A stretch of DNA of 17,435 nt from Muribaculaceae bacterium (GTDB taxonomy: Bacteria; Bacteroidota; Bacteroidia; Bacteroidales; Muribaculaceae): assembly GCA_029052265.1 (NCBI GenBank), contig JAIDJJ010000002.1, positions 1 through 17,435 on the forward strand, given 5' to 3'. How positions within the stretch are numbered: position 1 is the stretch's first letter; every line of letters starts with the position of its first letter. Position numbers and translations under genes: made by a program. The notes under the pieces were generated by a model. That model was not told where the DNA came from. It ran no database searches and was given only the letters and a program-made list of their open reading frames with translations. Shown here piece by piece: positions 1 to 7,618 of the stretch.

Positions 1-1837
1 ATTCACTCCCGCGACCTTTCTCGCTATCCACGGATATCATGCCGCCATGCAGTTCCACAAATGCCTTTGTCAATGCAAGACCGATTCCCGAGCCTTTCGG
101 TCTTTCCTTATCCGCCTGAAAAAAGCGGTCGAATATCCTGCCGCAGTCCTCTTTGGATATCCCTTCCCCGTTGTCTTTCACTGAAATATAAACAGAACTT
201 CCGTCAGTTGAATATGCTACTTTTATGACCCCGTTGTCGGGTGTATGTTTGAAAGCATTGCTCATAAGGTTGAAAAAGACCCTTTCCATCTTCTCCACAT
301 CCACCGCTGTCATTCCCGAACCGGAGCGGCAGATGTCTGAAACGAGCCTTATATCTCTTTTATTCCCCATCTCCCTGAAAGCCTCGACCCATTCTTCGAT
401 CAACTTTGGCAGATCCACCTCTGAAAGGACAAGATCAGTCTTGCCGTTTTCATATTTCCTGAAATCAAGAATCTGATTTATAAGCCTGCCGAGAATATTC
501 ACATTCTTACGTGCCATAAGCATCAGCGATTTGTCGCGGGGCGTGAGATAATCAGCTTCCGCCAATTGTTCAACAGGTCCTGAGATCAAAGTCAGCGGAG
601 TCCGGAGGTCATGACTCACGTTTGTAAAGAATACCAGTTTTGACCGTGTCGCCTCCTCAAGTCTTTCATAAAGCATTTTCTGTTTCTCTTGCTCTGTCTC
701 AAGCTGAGTGTTCTTTTGTTCCAGCGTTTTCTGGTGCCTGCGGTTGGAATTTACTGTCTTCAGCAATACAAAAATCAGCCCTCCCAGAAGAAGCATGATC
801 ACGATAACGGCATACAACAGGAGAGTCTGCATGGAGTGACGGTTCCAATATTCGTCAAGCTGACTTCGCAAGAGATTAATTTTTGCGGTCTCGCTTGTGA
901 GGAGCGAGTCTTGTGACAGGATGATATCCGCATTGGTTTTATCAACCGCCGACAATGGCGGCACCTGCGTGATCCTCTCATACTTCTCGCCGTTGAGAAT
1001 TGCCATAGCTATTCTCAAAATCCGTTCCCCTTCTGTCGGATATAGAAAAGAGGCGGTCATTCTCCCCTCCTTTATAGCTCGGATTCCATCGTCGGGGAAC
1101 CCATCGATTCCAATGATATATATATCATTTCTTCCTGCCCTATCCACTGCTTTCGATGCCCCAATAGCCATAAAGTCTGTATGTGCATATATAAGATTGG
1201 TTTCAGGATATATCTCAAGCAATGAATCCGTGAGACGTTCCGCCTCTATATCGCTCCAGTTACCCTCCGGACTCGCCAAAACACTCGCATGGGGATACTT
1301 TTGAATCTCATCCATGAAACCCTCGTGCCGTCTTATAGCGGGAGAGGTGCTCCTCTTGCCCTGAATCTCTATAACCCTTAAGGGGTGCTTTATCAGAGAA
1401 CAGGCATACTGTGCCACTGACTTTCCAAGTTCGTAATTGTCAACCTCCATATGGGCTGTGAAATCATCGCCTTCCACCCTGCGGTCGAACGTCACGACAG
1501 GTATCCCTTTTTTGAAAGCTTCGCTGACAACAGGTGTCAGAGGAGCCGCCTCATTGGGCGACACGATTATAAGGTCAAAACCGTTGTCCATGAAATATCG
1601 GATATCTGCCTCCTGGCGGACGTTGTCATTATCTGCCGACCTTATCTCGATCTCCACATCATCATGAAACAATTGCTCCCTCTGAATATCTTCATTAATC
1701 TTTGAGCGCCAATAATCATCACTGCACTGTGACACCCCGACTCTGAATTTTTTATGGCTGCCTCTTCCACATCCGGGAGAAAAAATAGCTGTCAGAAATA
1801 TAAATAATATGAATGAAAGTATATTGGAATTTTTCAT
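1..1837 (-). CDS. Hybrid two-component sensor (HTCS-1), periplasmic sugar-binding type, C-terminal part outside window
   Basis: The frame is open from the ATG at 1837 to the window edge, about 612 residues, with no frameshift seen. Order: N-terminal hydrophobic signal with Cys23; periplasmic-binding-protein type I sensor domain at about 28-325 (VGVSQC start, SPNEAAPLTP, FLYPTEGE); transmembrane helix at about 337-359; short coiled linker rich in Glu/Gln/Lys; HisKA with the H-box SHDLRTPLT (phospho-acceptor His409); HATPase_c with the N-box (FFNLMSNAFKHT), G1 (DNGEGIS), F-box (IFDRFFQ) and G2 (KGSGIGLALTKAF). The ATPase end, receiver and AraC-type output expected of this family lie to the left. 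It is a clear paralogue of the sensor at 10932-13676, with the same architecture. Known of the family: BT1754-like HTCSs bind fructose in the periplasm and activate fructan PULs. Several pocket-region residues differ here (see findings), so the ligand may not be fructose. It follows the LamG-GH32 gene on the same strand but has its own terminator-insulated promoter. Confidence 0.9.
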   Translation of the reverse strand, partial: MKNSNILSFILFIFLTAIFSPGCGRGSHKKFRVGVSQCSDDYWRSKINEDIQREQLFHDDVEIEIRSADNDNVRQEADIRYFMDNGFDLIIVSPNEAAPLTPVVSEAFKKGIPVVTFDRRVEGDDFTAHMEVDNYELGKSVAQYACSLIKHPLRVIEIQGKRSTSPAIRRHEGFMDEIQKYPHASVLASPEGNWSDIEAERLTDSLLEIYPETNLIYAHTDFMAIGASKAVDRAGRNDIYIIGIDGFPDDGIRAIKEGRMTASFLYPTEGERILRIAMAILNGEKYERITQVPPLSAVDKTNADIILSQDSLLTSETAKINLLRSQLDEYWNRHSMQTLLLYAVIVIMLLLGGLIFVLLKTVNSNRRHQKTLEQKNTQLETEQEKQKMLYERLEEATRSKLVFFTNVSHDLRTPLTLISGPVEQLAEADYLTPRDKSLMLMARKNVNILGRLINQILDFRKYENGKTDLVLSEVDLPKLIEEWVEAFREMGNKRDIRLVSDICRSGSGMTAVDVEKMERVFFNLMSNAFKHTPDNGVIKVAYSTDGSSVYISVKDNGEGISKEDCGRIFDRFFQADKERPKGSGIGLALTKAFVELHGGMISVDSEKGRGSE

Positions 1838-1874
1838 ATAGTACAGAAGTCTCTGATTGTCATAAACTGCTCTG

Positions 1875-1906
1875 CAAAAATAATTCTTTTATCCCGGACA
1901 GTCAAA
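1875..1906 (-). promoter_or_regulatory. Bacteroides-type consensus promoter of HTCS-1
   Basis: Reading the minus strand there is a -33 element TTTG (complement of 1903-1906), a 20-nt spacer, and a -7 element TATTTTTG (complement of 1875-1882). These match the known Bacteroides consensus TTTG-N19-21-TAnnTTTG exactly. Transcription would start near 1868, leaving a leader of about 30 nt before the ATG at 1837. A complete -33/-7 pair suggests basal, activator-independent expression, unlike the SusC and HTCS-2 promoters. Confidence 0.7.
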
Positions 1907-1916
1907 TTAATTACAT

Positions 1917-1957
1917 AAAAAAACGGGATCTTGTCTCTTCATTTTGACAAAATCCCG
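1917..1957 (-). terminator. Rho-independent terminator of the SusC-to-GH32 operon
   Basis: On the minus strand the stem arms are CGGGATTTTGTC and GACAAGATCCCG (complements of 1946-1957 and 1924-1935). They form 12 pairs, one of them a U-G wobble that exists only in the minus-strand RNA. The loop is 10 nt, and seven Ts follow (A-run at 1917-1923). It starts 21 nt past the stop codon of the LamG-GH32 gene and ends 11 nt before the -33 box of HTCS-1, so it separates the two transcription units. Confidence 0.85.
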
Positions 1958-1978
1958 CATACGTTTTAAGACCCACGC

Positions 1979-4363
1979 TCAAATGCTATCCACAATCACC
2001 TTGCGTCCTCCTACTATATAGATTCCGGCAGGAAGACCTTCCGTCGCTGACCCGGAATCAACCTGGGAACGCAGCCTTATTCCGGAAAGATTATAGACAT
2101 CGACTTTCTTGGCGCCACCGGAGCCATTATCTCCATACACCTGATTTATGCCTGAAGAGCCACTGTCCACATCCAGAATCCACGCCTTCAGATCTTTTAC
2201 CTTTACCGGTGATAAGGCATAAGCCTCTATTCCGTCGGCATCACTGTCTGTGGGAAACACCCTTATCGATGTGGCATATCTGTCGTTGACAAATATATCC
2301 AATATCGAATGGTCTATGAATACATTGATTTTTAAATCATCTCCCGACTTCGGTTTTTCCTGGAGCGGACACCGATACACCCCGTCATATACCCCTCCGT
2401 CATTCACGAGTCTCTGTATCCGGCTGAAATCAGCCACAAGCTCACCCGAGGCGGGATCATACGTGATGTCGGCGGAAGAGGAGCCATTCTTGAAGATTCG
2501 GAATCCGAACGGAGATGATCCTACTTCAAACACACCGCACAACTCTACCGACCTCCCCTCTACCGGGGAAAGATCTTCTGACCCTTCGAGATCAAAGCCT
2601 TCGCGTGCATACATCACCGATGTACGCAGACCGCTCAGTCCCTCATACGGCTTTTGCAAAAGGGTACCGTCGCCGGCGAGACTCCATTCTCTCGGCAACG
2701 AATAGCAATGTGCCCATCCAAGATTCCAATTAGTCACCGAGCCCAATTTATCAGGCACGATACCCAATACTATCGTCTTTCCGTCATGTTGATATATTGT
2801 GGGAGACAACATTCCGAATCCTTCCTTTGAATTCATCTCGACGAGTCCGGGGGTGGAAAAATCCGGATCAGGTACAAATTTTCCTTCGCTGCTGATATTC
2901 CCTACCCAATACAATGTACGTACCCCCTGCATTGTCTCAAGAGGGGTCGCTGTGAACAGCCAGCGTCCGTCCGGCATACGTGTGATATTCGGCATCTCCC
3001 AGAAACGTCCATCCTGCGACAGCGACGTTCCGGTATAAAACATGTCTCCGTTATTGCTCCACCTCCCTGAAGACACATCATACCGATGGAGTGTGGCGGC
3101 TCCCACCCCGTCTTTCGATGTTCCGACAATTATGTAAGCGTTGTCTCCGTCACGGAAAAAATATGGATCCCTTATGTCATCCGACAATCCTGACGGACGT
3201 CCGCTTATTATTGGATTGGAACCGAGTTTAGTCCAGTTGTCAAGAGACTCATCTTCAGGAGCTGCCTGCGCTATCATCGCTTTGGAATAATCCACTGCCG
3301 TATATATGGCGTTCGGAACCCCGCCGGTAATAACATCGTCAGAAAACACACAACCGCTCCAACATCCTTTTATGTCATACCATTCGCCTGGAGCCAGCGC
3401 GATCTTTTCTTCGCGCCAGTCATATAGATTCTCACTCGAAATATGTCCCCAGTGCAGTCTCGCCATATACGGGCCATCCCCGTTTTTCTGGAAAAACAGA
3501 TGATAACGTCCATCCGAATAATACATCCCGTGGCATTCGTTTGTCCATCCTGCGGCAGGCATACCGTGAAATCTCGGACGCAATATGTCGTCCGCAAAAC
3601 GGGATGCAGGGATATCAAGATCAGGTTCGTTTTCCGGCACGACGCCCTGTATCTCCCCCACTTCAAGAGCTTCGTCCCATACAGAGATGTCATCTATCAA
3701 TCCGTTGAACGACATCAGCTGGAACGGCCCTGACATTCTTGACTCTTCACCCTGTCCCATGTAAAAATCGGAAGCCTCGAAATAGATGCTGCCGTTCACA
3801 TTTGATCTTCCGGCTTCTTCACCGTTGTTGTATAATATCGCCGTCTTGGAGTCGCAGTCGACCACCGCCACAAGATTGTTCCAGCAATAGGTAGGCAACG
3901 GCGAATCGACATCGATGCTGACAGGCCAGCCGTCTATGAACATCCGGAAAGAATACTTTCCATCAAATCCAAGATAAAACCCGAACCCGGTTTTGTTCTT
4001 ATCATCAAGGCACGACAATATCGCTGTCTTTTCGGAAGTGTCAGTGTCAAGTTGTATTATAGGATAGCATGGCACCGCCACCCAAGCCGACACAGTCATT
4101 TTCCGGCATCCGGTGGGAAGAATGTCTCCCAACACACCTTTTATATGAGAGGTATATCCGTCAAAACGGAGAGCCTTTCCCACTGCACCCGCCACATTCT
4201 CCGGAACAAAATTACCTTCAACCTCGAATTTGTCGCCGCTTACAGTCTCTTCTATCCTGCCATCTTTGACATCCATTGAAAAATGAGCCACAATATCAGC
4301 ATGAGAAGAAAACGATGCCAAAATTGCAGCAGATAAAATTGATATTCGTGCTTTTTTCCTCAT
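1979..4363 (-). CDS. LamG-GH32 fructan hydrolase-family protein with altered nucleophile motif and T9SS-like C-terminal tail
   Basis: The protein has 794 residues from the Met at 4363. I prefer this start because it gives a clean signal peptide (RKK, then a hydrophobic run, SHA/D cleavage near residue 22). The in-frame Met at 4390 would lie inside a strong hairpin and add a charged stretch. Domains: LamG/concanavalin-like sandwich at about 22-240; GH32 five-bladed propeller at about 262-565; GH32 C-terminal sandwich at about 580-730 (FIDHSILDIFVND); linker; C-terminal tail at about 752-794 (VYNLSGIRL, LPAGIYIVGGRKVIV) resembling type IX secretion sorting tails. In GH32 enzymes the nucleophile is Asp of W-x-N-D-P-N-G; here the motif is WTNECHG with Glu276. 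The RDP motif (Asp399) and the acid/base Glu456 (WEMPN) are kept. Known family role: hydrolysis of beta-fructofuranosyl bonds in levan, inulin or sucrose. It is the last gene of the operon, 65 nt after the glycan-binding protein. Activity and linkage preference cannot be told from sequence; an altered hydrolase, a transferase or a binding protein are all possible. Confidence 0.85.
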   Translation of the reverse strand: MRKKARISILSAAILASFSSHADIVAHFSMDVKDGRIEETVSGDKFEVEGNFVPENVAGAVGKALRFDGYTSHIKGVLGDILPTGCRKMTVSAWVAVPCYPIIQLDTDTSEKTAILSCLDDKNKTGFGFYLGFDGKYSFRMFIDGWPVSIDVDSPLPTYCWNNLVAVVDCDSKTAILYNNGEEAGRSNVNGSIYFEASDFYMGQGEESRMSGPFQLMSFNGLIDDISVWDEALEVGEIQGVVPENEPDLDIPASRFADDILRPRFHGMPAAGWTNECHGMYYSDGRYHLFFQKNGDGPYMARLHWGHISSENLYDWREEKIALAPGEWYDIKGCWSGCVFSDDVITGGVPNAIYTAVDYSKAMIAQAAPEDESLDNWTKLGSNPIISGRPSGLSDDIRDPYFFRDGDNAYIIVGTSKDGVGAATLHRYDVSSGRWSNNGDMFYTGTSLSQDGRFWEMPNITRMPDGRWLFTATPLETMQGVRTLYWVGNISSEGKFVPDPDFSTPGLVEMNSKEGFGMLSPTIYQHDGKTIVLGIVPDKLGSVTNWNLGWAHCYSLPREWSLAGDGTLLQKPYEGLSGLRTSVMYAREGFDLEGSEDLSPVEGRSVELCGVFEVGSSPFGFRIFKNGSSSADITYDPASGELVADFSRIQRLVNDGGVYDGVYRCPLQEKPKSGDDLKINVFIDHSILDIFVNDRYATSIRVFPTDSDADGIEAYALSPVKVKDLKAWILDVDSGSSGINQVYGDNGSGGAKKVDVYNLSGIRLRSQVDSGSATEGLPAGIYIVGGRKVIVDSI

Positions 4364-4382
4364 TATAAGCTTTTTTATTTTG

Positions 4383-4423
4383 CATGCCACAGGACACCGT
4401 TTCAGACGGTGTCCTGTGGCATG
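4383..4423. other. Perfect 18-bp hairpin between glycan-binding protein and LamG-GH32 genes
   Basis: The arms 4383-4400 and 4406-4423 are exact reverse complements around a 5-nt loop (TTCAG). The hairpin fills most of the 65-nt gap between the stop codon at 4429-4431 and the GH32 start at 4363. No T-run follows on either strand; on the minus strand it is followed by CAAAATAAAAAAG. It therefore looks more like an mRNA-stabilising or processing element, or a partial attenuator that lowers expression of the last gene, than a standard terminator. Confidence 0.8.
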
Positions 4424-4428
4424 GGCGG

Positions 4429-5898
4429 TTATTTAAGATAATCAAGAATATTTTTTGTGAGCTGTTCCACATTGTGTTTATAAGGATTGGGTCCTGAGTT
4501 CTGATTCCATTCATAAGCTGCGAACCCATTTGCCACGCAGGCGCCGTGAGTGCCGTTGGCATAAAACTCTACCAGACCCGCCACGCAATGATCCCTTACG
4601 TGTCCCCATGTCGCGAGTACAAGGGAGCCGGTTGTGACCTCGAAATTCCTTATTACGTCCGGTTGGTTGCCTCTGCCATAAATATTGCAATCCCACAGAC
4701 AGTTATGATCTTCACGCTGACCGGGACCGATGAGGGGAAGGTTGTCATATCCATAATTGTTAGGATCTTCCAATACGAGGTCTTTGAAGATTGCGTGCGA
4801 CGTGCGGTCGTAGAACCCCTGGTCACTGCCATCCCTGAAATCCCAGCCGAGATAAGGATTGATCACCCATACGTCATCGCCTGTGCCACCGTCTCCGTTG
4901 CCATATACTGTAGGAGCCATGTCGGCAGGCACCATTCCGAGCGGCACCGTAAGTTGCGTCGCCATATTGGCGAGATAAAGACTGCCTCCGTTTGCCGAAT
5001 ATGACCTAAGGGCTTCGATCACGTCCGGAGAAGTCACTTCTGATGGAAGGTTCTCCCATCCCAAAGGAAGCCCGACACGATCTATTTCTATCCAGACCAC
5101 AGGATAAAGATCAGCGTCAAGGTCTGCCACCTGCGACGGACGGATAAACTCCGCATTCTCCTGACCGGAGAACCATTCAGCAGCCGCGCGTTCGTCATCA
5201 TCCGGAAGATCCTGCCACTTCTCCGCAAGAAGCAGGTATCCCATTTTAGGAGCAATATACGGAACCTTTGCGGTTATCGACACTCCGTCAGAAGGATAAT
5301 ATTCATCATAGATCACTTCAACGGTATAAGTCATGTCCACATCCATAGGCTGCGCCTTAAGCTCGCAGGATGTGGATCCTGCAGGCAACGTTATGGCGGC
5401 ATCCGTGTTCCCATCACGGAACACCCTCACTCCGGTTATATCCCCACCCGACGGCAATGACCAGCTAAGGGTAACCGTTCGTCCGGAAATCTCTTTTTTC
5501 AGATCACTTACACCCGGAAGTTCTTCAACGGGAAGGACTGCCGTGACAGAAACGCCATCCGACACATATCTGTCGGCATAACAAATTTTAACCGTGAAAA
5601 GACCTTCCACACCCATTGGCTGACCTTTCACCTGAATTGACGTGGCGTCGGAAGCGAGTGTCACAGGATTGGATGTGTCAGCATTTTTTATAAACAGCAC
5701 GGAAGATATATCTCCGCGTGAAGGAAGTTCCCAGCTCACATTGATCGTATGGCCGTTCACCTCCGCCTTGAGGGAGTTGGCGGTAGCCAGATCTGGAACG
5801 GCATCATAGCCGGTAGGTTCAAATTCTCCACATGAGGTAAATGCGCAGGCAAAGGAGATTGCCACCCCGAATAAACCGTTTCTTAATATAGATTTCAT
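4429..5898 (-). CDS. Surface glycan-binding lipoprotein (SusE-position, DUF4960-like; fructan-binding)
   Basis: 489 residues. The N-terminus is a lipoprotein signal ending at FTSC (Cys23). Next come two tandem beta-sandwich repeats of the Ig/FnIII kind, about 38-122 and 128-213. They align with each other: NGHTINVSWELPSRGDI versus SGRTVTLSWSLPSGGDI, and KGQPMGVEGLFTV versus KAQPMDVDMTYTV, each ending in SDGVS-T-A. The C-terminal domain, about 218-489 (GYLLLAEKWQDLP, ANGGSLYLANMATQL, CVANGFAAYEWN, VEQLTKNILDYL), resembles DUF4960 as found in the B. thetaiotaomicron levan-binding protein BT1761; that match is from memory. The gene begins 27 nt after the SusD stop and is co-transcribed. The position directly after SusC and SusD is that of SusE-type surface glycan-binding proteins. 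Inference: it holds fructan at the cell surface for SusCD. No hydrolase motif is visible. Confidence 0.85.
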   Translation of the reverse strand: MKSILRNGLFGVAISFACAFTSCGEFEPTGYDAVPDLATANSLKAEVNGHTINVSWELPSRGDISSVLFIKNADTSNPVTLASDATSIQVKGQPMGVEGLFTVKICYADRYVSDGVSVTAVLPVEELPGVSDLKKEISGRTVTLSWSLPSGGDITGVRVFRDGNTDAAITLPAGSTSCELKAQPMDVDMTYTVEVIYDEYYPSDGVSITAKVPYIAPKMGYLLLAEKWQDLPDDDERAAAEWFSGQENAEFIRPSQVADLDADLYPVVWIEIDRVGLPLGWENLPSEVTSPDVIEALRSYSANGGSLYLANMATQLTVPLGMVPADMAPTVYGNGDGGTGDDVWVINPYLGWDFRDGSDQGFYDRTSHAIFKDLVLEDPNNYGYDNLPLIGPGQREDHNCLWDCNIYGRGNQPDVIRNFEVTTGSLVLATWGHVRDHCVAGLVEFYANGTHGACVANGFAAYEWNQNSGPNPYKHNVEQLTKNILDYLK

Positions 5899-5925
5899 AT
5901 CGTCTGCATCAATTTGAATAACTCG

Positions 5926-7602
5926 TTAATTGTAAAGGTCGCCGGCATTGTCTTTCTGGTTGAGTGGAATAGGGAAATACAATTCATCTTCCGAAAGACT
6001 TGCCGAAGAATAATATGGCTGGAAAGCTGTCTCGAACTGATAATATTTTGAGACAGTCTCGATGGCGGTTCCCCAGCGCAGGAGGTCAAACCATCTGAGA
6101 CCTTCCATGGCGAGTTCCACACGACGCTCATGCCTCACAGCCTTGCGAGCATAATCCTGATTCCAGGATGTCGCGGAATATTGTCCCACCGCATAATTGG
6201 CGATCTGCGGATTGATATCTATCGGCTCATACCGGGGATCTACCGACCTCGCCGCCTTTGCCCTTACCATATTCACGAGATTTCTCGCCTCATCAAGATC
6301 CTTGCCTTGTTCTATCAGCGCCTCGGCTTTCATCAGGAGCACGTCGGCATATCTGATTATGATATAATTCAGAGAGGAGGCGCCCCATGGCACAATACCC
6401 GGCTTTACATAAGGAGACTCAGGCGCCGGATAAGGCTTTTTGCCGGAATACTGACCATACAGTTCAAGATTGCGGCACCATCTTTCATTATACATGTGTG
6501 ACCGCCATGGCATTCCGATCCTTCCTACGGTAAAATCAAGACGCGGATCCACATTCCCTTCATAATCGGCGGAAAGGACACTTTCGGAGTTCTGATTCCC
6601 CTCAAGATAGGGAAGACCGTTGGCGTCTGTGCGGAAAGCGTTCACGAGATCCTGCGATGCAAGATAGAAATCATCTCCATTTCCATAAAGGTTTCCTTCC
6701 GACCATGTGCAGTTGAGACAGTTGTTGAAATTGAACTGATCCGGAGAATTGGCGGAAGAAAACTGCACCGCCATGACAGACTCATACATGTTGTTATATT
6801 CCGGCTTCGACATATCCAGAAAATTGGGATAAAGCTCATACTTGCCGGATGATATCACCAGTCCGGCATATTTCTCAGCCTCTTCCCATTCGGAAAGGAA
6901 AAGATCTACTCTCGCGAGAATAGATGCCGCCACATATTTGTTGAATCTGCCCACCTGCTCCTGACTTTCGGGAAGGTTGTCATAAGCATCTCTGAGATCC
7001 TGACGTATAAAACCCGCTATCTGGTCACGGCTGTATTCATCCGCACGGCATTGAGAGGGATTTGCGACTGTCTCGTCGAAATAAGGGAATTTCTTAAACA
7101 GACGGAACATATCGAAATAGTAGTATGCACGCAGCGTTTTCATTTCCGAGACATACGCCGCTTTTGCCGATTCAGAAAGACTACCTGCCGCGAGAATCGC
7201 CTTGATCGCCGTGTTGCATCGCGAAATAGAAAAATAATTGTTGCGCCATTTGAAATTTATGACATCATTGTCGCTCTGCACATTGCCTATTTCAAGCTGA
7301 TGCATATAGCCTTCCATGGTAACTCCGTCGCCACCTTTGAGGGCATCGTCCGAACGAAGGTCTATGACCCAGTTGTTGATGGGACCGGCAAACGACTCGT
7401 TGTTGCCGAAATAATGACAAAGGAGTGTGGCATAAGCGGCAGTCATAAGGTCGGAAGCCTCATCCTCCCCAATCTGTCCTGCGGTGAACTGACCCTGCGG
7501 TTTTGTGTCGAGCAAATCGCCGCATGACGTGCACGCGAAGCCTGACGAGACAGCCGCCGTCATCAAGACCGTCTCTTTGATATATTGTTTTAGAGATTTC
7601 AT
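5926..7602 (-). CDS. SusD/RagB-family outer-membrane glycan-binding lipoprotein
   Basis: 558 residues, a usual length for SusD homologues. The signal peptide ends in CTSCGDLLDTKP, with Cys27 as the likely lipidated residue (Cys24 is also close). Visible SusD hallmarks are the N-terminal region around 50-90 (AAYATL, INNWVIDLRSDDAL), the TPR-like segment TLRAYYYFDMFRLFKKFPYF at 156-175, IIIRYADVLLMKAEALIEQG at 414-433, the block RHERRVELAMEGLRWFDLLRWG at 490-511, and the ending YFPIPLNQKDNAG. Known role: SusD caps the SusC porin and feeds bound oligosaccharide into it. The gene starts 16 nt after the SusC stop. The substrate is inferred as fructan from the GH32 and fructokinase neighbours; SusD sequence alone does not define it. 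Confidence 0.97.
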   Translation of the reverse strand: MKSLKQYIKETVLMTAAVSSGFACTSCGDLLDTKPQGQFTAGQIGEDEASDLMTAAYATLLCHYFGNNESFAGPINNWVIDLRSDDALKGGDGVTMEGYMHQLEIGNVQSDNDVINFKWRNNYFSISRCNTAIKAILAAGSLSESAKAAYVSEMKTLRAYYYFDMFRLFKKFPYFDETVANPSQCRADEYSRDQIAGFIRQDLRDAYDNLPESQEQVGRFNKYVAASILARVDLFLSEWEEAEKYAGLVISSGKYELYPNFLDMSKPEYNNMYESVMAVQFSSANSPDQFNFNNCLNCTWSEGNLYGNGDDFYLASQDLVNAFRTDANGLPYLEGNQNSESVLSADYEGNVDPRLDFTVGRIGMPWRSHMYNERWCRNLELYGQYSGKKPYPAPESPYVKPGIVPWGASSLNYIIIRYADVLLMKAEALIEQGKDLDEARNLVNMVRAKAARSVDPRYEPIDINPQIANYAVGQYSATSWNQDYARKAVRHERRVELAMEGLRWFDLLRWGTAIETVSKYYQFETAFQPYYSSASLSEDELYFPIPLNQKDNAGDLYN

Positions 7603-7618
7603 ATTGTTTTCTGATTTT

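Noticed and set aside
1838..1847. 10-nt word shared with 10732-10741 (TCTGTACTAT on opposite strands) as a common operator
   Set aside because: Isolated match with no extended similarity around it and different placement relative to promoters; likely chance.
4364..4390. Upstream Met start for the LamG-GH32 gene
   Set aside because: It would lie in the arm of the perfect hairpin and put a charged stretch before the signal peptide; the Met at 4363 gives a normal SPI signal.
4383..4423. Hairpin as an ordinary intrinsic terminator
   Set aside because: No T-run follows the stem on either strand; the minus strand continues with an A-rich stretch.
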